DNA of 57,611 bases from JBMYTN01 sp049604415 (GTDB taxonomy: Bacteria; Pseudomonadota; Alphaproteobacteria; Rhodospirillales; Rhodospirillaceae): NCBI GenBank assembly GCA_049604415.1, contig JBMYTN010000027.1, positions 1-57,611 of the forward strand, written 5' to 3'. How positions within the stretch are numbered: position 1 is the first letter of the stretch; each line of letters opens with the position of its first letter. Positions 56,023 through 57,611 of the stretch are shown here, one piece after another. The notes beneath the pieces were generated by a model. The model was given only the letters and a program-made list of their open reading frames with translations. It ran no database searches and was not told the DNA's origin. The position numbers and the translations under genes are program-made.

Positions 56023-56952
56023 ATGAACGCCTTGTCCCCGCTTCGCTCCCCGCGCGCCGCACGGCGCAAAACCGCCCAGGACTTTCCCCAGGAACTGCTG
56101 GATCTCTATGACTTCTATGCCCATGGCCGACTGTCTCGGCGGGAGTTTTTGGACCGGGCGGCGAAGTTCACCATTGCCGGGGTGACCGCCTCCATGCTGC
56201 TGACCCAGCTGTCACCGAATTATGCCTGGGCCCTTCAAGTCGATCCGGACGACCCGGAAATCAGCACGGTGCGGATCTCCTACCCGTCCCCCGAAGGCAC
56301 GGCAGACGCCATAAATGCCTATCTCTGCCGCCCCGCCGGAGCCTCCGGGCCGCTGCCGGGCATCCTGGTGATCCACGAAAACCGGGGGCTCAACCCCTAC
56401 ATCGAGGACGTCACCCGCCGCATGGCCAAGGCCGGATTCCTTGCCCTGGCCCCGGATGGTCTGACCTCCAAAGGCGGTTATCCGGGCAATGATGATGACG
56501 GTCGGGCACTGCAAAGAGAGGTCGACCGAGCCCAATTGCTCACCGACTTTTTCAACGCCTTTGAATTTCTGCGCGACCATCCCGATTGCACCGGCAAGGT
56601 TGGGGCCATCGGCTTCTGCTATGGCGGGGGCGTGGTCAATGCCCTGGCCGTGGCCTATCCCGACCTGGCCGCAGGCGTGCCGTTTTATGGGCGTCAGCCC
56701 GCTGCAGAAGACGTGCCCGCGATCCAAGCCCCGCTGATGATCGTCAATGCCGAATTGGACCAGCGGATCAATGAGGGCTGGCCCGCCTATGAGGCCGCCC
56801 TAAAGGCCAATAATAAGGAGTTCGAGGCCTTCATGTATCCCGGCGTCAATCATGGCTTCCACAATGACACCACGCCCCGTTTCGACGCCGCTGCCGCCAA
56901 GCTGGCAGAAGACCGCGCCATCGCCTTCTTCAAAAAGCACGTCACCTCCTAA
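56023..56952 (+). CDS. Dienelactone hydrolase-family protein, Tat-exported
   Basis: This 309-residue alpha/beta hydrolase has a long N-terminal region containing a twin-arginine motif (GRLSRREFLDRAAKFTIAG, residues about 35-53) followed by a hydrophobic stretch, so export by Tat is predicted. The catalytic triad is Cys in GFCYGGG, Asp in NAELDQRIN and His in YPGVNHGFHND, as in carboxymethylenebutenolidase. Activity on dienelactones is assumed from the family; many homologues act on other esters. ATG at 56023 was used because the N-terminal residues are homologous in length to Tat-signal versions. Confidence 0.9.
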   Translation: MNALSPLRSPRAARRKTAQDFPQELLDLYDFYAHGRLSRREFLDRAAKFTIAGVTASMLLTQLSPNYAWALQVDPDDPEISTVRISYPSPEGTADAINAYLCRPAGASGPLPGILVIHENRGLNPYIEDVTRRMAKAGFLALAPDGLTSKGGYPGNDDDGRALQREVDRAQLLTDFFNAFEFLRDHPDCTGKVGAIGFCYGGGVVNALAVAYPDLAAGVPFYGRQPAAEDVPAIQAPLMIVNAELDQRINEGWPAYEAALKANNKEFEAFMYPGVNHGFHNDTTPRFDAAAAKLAEDRAIAFFKKHVTS

Positions 56953-57063
56953 CCGGGCCATGCCGGGCCGGGCAGGGCCCGGGGCCTCTATGCCTCCGGC
57001 AGGGGGGAGTGTTGTGCGAGGTTTTCAGCGGAGTGCCAATAATTTAAGGAAGGATGAAGTATG

Positions 57064-57145
57064 TTCCCAAGGCTCGCGACTGCGAGCCCGGCGGCCCATG
57101 CCGCCGAAAGCCAAGCCGGAGGCGCCCGGCGAGGGCAGAAAAAAC
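57064..57145 (+). repeat. Structured repeat, copy 6 (long form)
   Basis: Hairpins GGCTCGC/GCGAGCC (57071-57088) and CGGCGG/CCGCCG (57089-57106) are followed by AAAGCCAAGCCGGAGGC and GCCCGGCGAGGGCAGAAAAAAC. The order and constant parts match the copy at 9041-9130, but the first hairpin has changed on both arms while keeping pairing. It lies between the dienelactone hydrolase-like gene and the IS110 transposase, which are convergent. Confidence 0.75.
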
Positions 57146-57149
57146 TCCT

Positions 57150-57167
57150 CCGACCCGCCAGGGTCGG
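57150..57167. repeat. Hairpin next to the IS110 transposase end
   Basis: CCGACCC (57150-57156) and GGGTCGG (57161-57167) are perfect arms with a GCCA loop, immediately after copy 6 of the repeat. It may belong to the repeat or mark the IS110 target or end. Confidence 0.5.
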
Positions 57168-57195
57168 CAAGCCCATTGAGCGACTGTCTTTGCAG

Positions 57196-57611
57196 TCAAG
57201 CGGTTTGTTCGCGCCATGGCTGATTATCCCTGATAATGGCATTAAGCATCGTGATCATTTTTCTTGCGACAGCGATGGCCGCGAGCTGTTTAGGTTTGCC
57301 ATCCGCGACGAGTTTGTCTCGGAAAGTTTTCAGGGTCGGATTATGTCGTGCGGCGGTGAGAGCACCCATGTAGAGCGCAGTGCGAACTGAAGCACGACCG
57401 CCCCCGATGAAACTTTTTCCTCGCCACTGTCCTGATTGGCGTGTCCAAGGAGCGAGGCCGACGAGGGCAGCGACTTGGCGTCTGGTCAAAGTACCGAGCT
57501 CTGGCAATTCGGCTATCAATGTGCGAGCGATTTGATCTCCCACACCCGGCATTGATTTGAGGAGGTCTATTTTTTGCTGCCAGACAGAGGAGTCACGGAT
57601 ACTGGTGTCGA
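57196..57611 (-). mobile_element. IS110-family transposase, C-terminal part (cut by window edge)
   Basis: The minus-strand frame is open to the window end and gives at least 138 residues. They match the C-terminal (Transposase_20) domain of IS110-type enzymes: SMPGVGDQIARTLIAELPEL, ALVGLAPWTRQSGQWRGK, and the GGGRASVRTALYMGALTA segment that carries the Ser nucleophile, then ARKMITMLNAI. The stop is at 57196. The N-terminal DEDD (RuvC-like) domain would lie beyond 57611, so completeness is unknown. IS110 elements often insert in repetitive palindromic sequences, which fits the hairpin repeat just beyond its end. Confidence 0.88.

Noticed and set aside
57146..57195. Guide (bridge) RNA of the IS110 element
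   Set aside because: Only about 50 bases lie between the transposase stop and the repeat, too little to identify such an RNA, and the other side of the element is outside the window.

Overview
The window reads as chromosome of a GC-rich alphaproteobacterium, plausibly from the Rhodospirillales. The evidence is the conserved gene order rne / amidase - mrcA - prfB, an RNase E with a very large acidic insert in its S1 domain, a ThiS-ThiG fusion, a sigma54-type promoter in front of a hook-protein gene, and uniformly GC-rich coding sequence. Only the left edge (about 1-1176) is clearly AT-rich. It holds a cytosine-5 DNA methyltransferase next to the 3' end of a tRNA-Met gene, which looks like the end of a horizontally acquired segment. 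The right edge holds the C-terminal part of an IS110-family transposase that runs off the window.

Layout. 1-1253: foreign-looking methyltransferase and tRNA-Met. 1362-7656: a minus-strand sulfur-trafficking cluster in the order cysE, iscR, iscS, 2Fe-2S ferredoxin, TenA-like, mnmA, class V aminotransferase. It connects cysteine synthesis, cysteine desulfuration, Fe-S assembly and tRNA thiolation, but lacks iscU/iscA/hscBA. 8249-17467: an alpha/beta hydrolase, anmK/tyrS (divergent), a secreted unknown, a GNAT-nitrilase fusion, NADP-malic enzyme and a FeMo-co-like small protein. 17602-27747: a YhdP/AsmA-like giant, glnE, Bcp peroxiredoxin, a GNAT/FemAB-like protein, a DUF455 ferritin-like protein and RNase T2. 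27773-39617: an O-methyltransferase, an unknown, a second alpha/beta hydrolase, then prfB, mrcA and an amidase facing rne across a 790-base leader. 39825-47837: a degenerate sensor kinase, an aminotransferase, a gamma-glutamyltransferase-like lipoprotein divergent from a BepA-type protease, lrgAB and a DsbA-like protein. 48021-56952: flgE, thiSG, accBC, aat, an EF-hand protein, osmC, a LysE-type exporter and a dienelactone hydrolase-like protein.

Two gene models need more than a simple open frame. prfB is read through a classic +1 programmed frameshift (CTT TGA C preceded by AGGAGG), giving 375 residues. The IS110 transposase is cut by the window edge.

The most distinctive signal not explained by genes is a family of short structured repeats with a constant core (GCCAAG, a variable hairpin, CGCCCGGCG, then AGGGC and a run of A). 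Six copies lie at four loci, and every locus is between convergent genes. Hairpin sequences differ between copies while base-pairing is kept. One copy encodes the last residues of anmK, and another abuts the IS110 remnant. Other notable points are a sensor kinase that has lost its phospho-accepting His and its ATP-binding residues, a GGT homologue with a changed nucleophile motif, a strong hairpin between iscR and iscS, and a perfect inverted repeat in front of osmC. I found no CRISPR array, no rRNA and no prophage.
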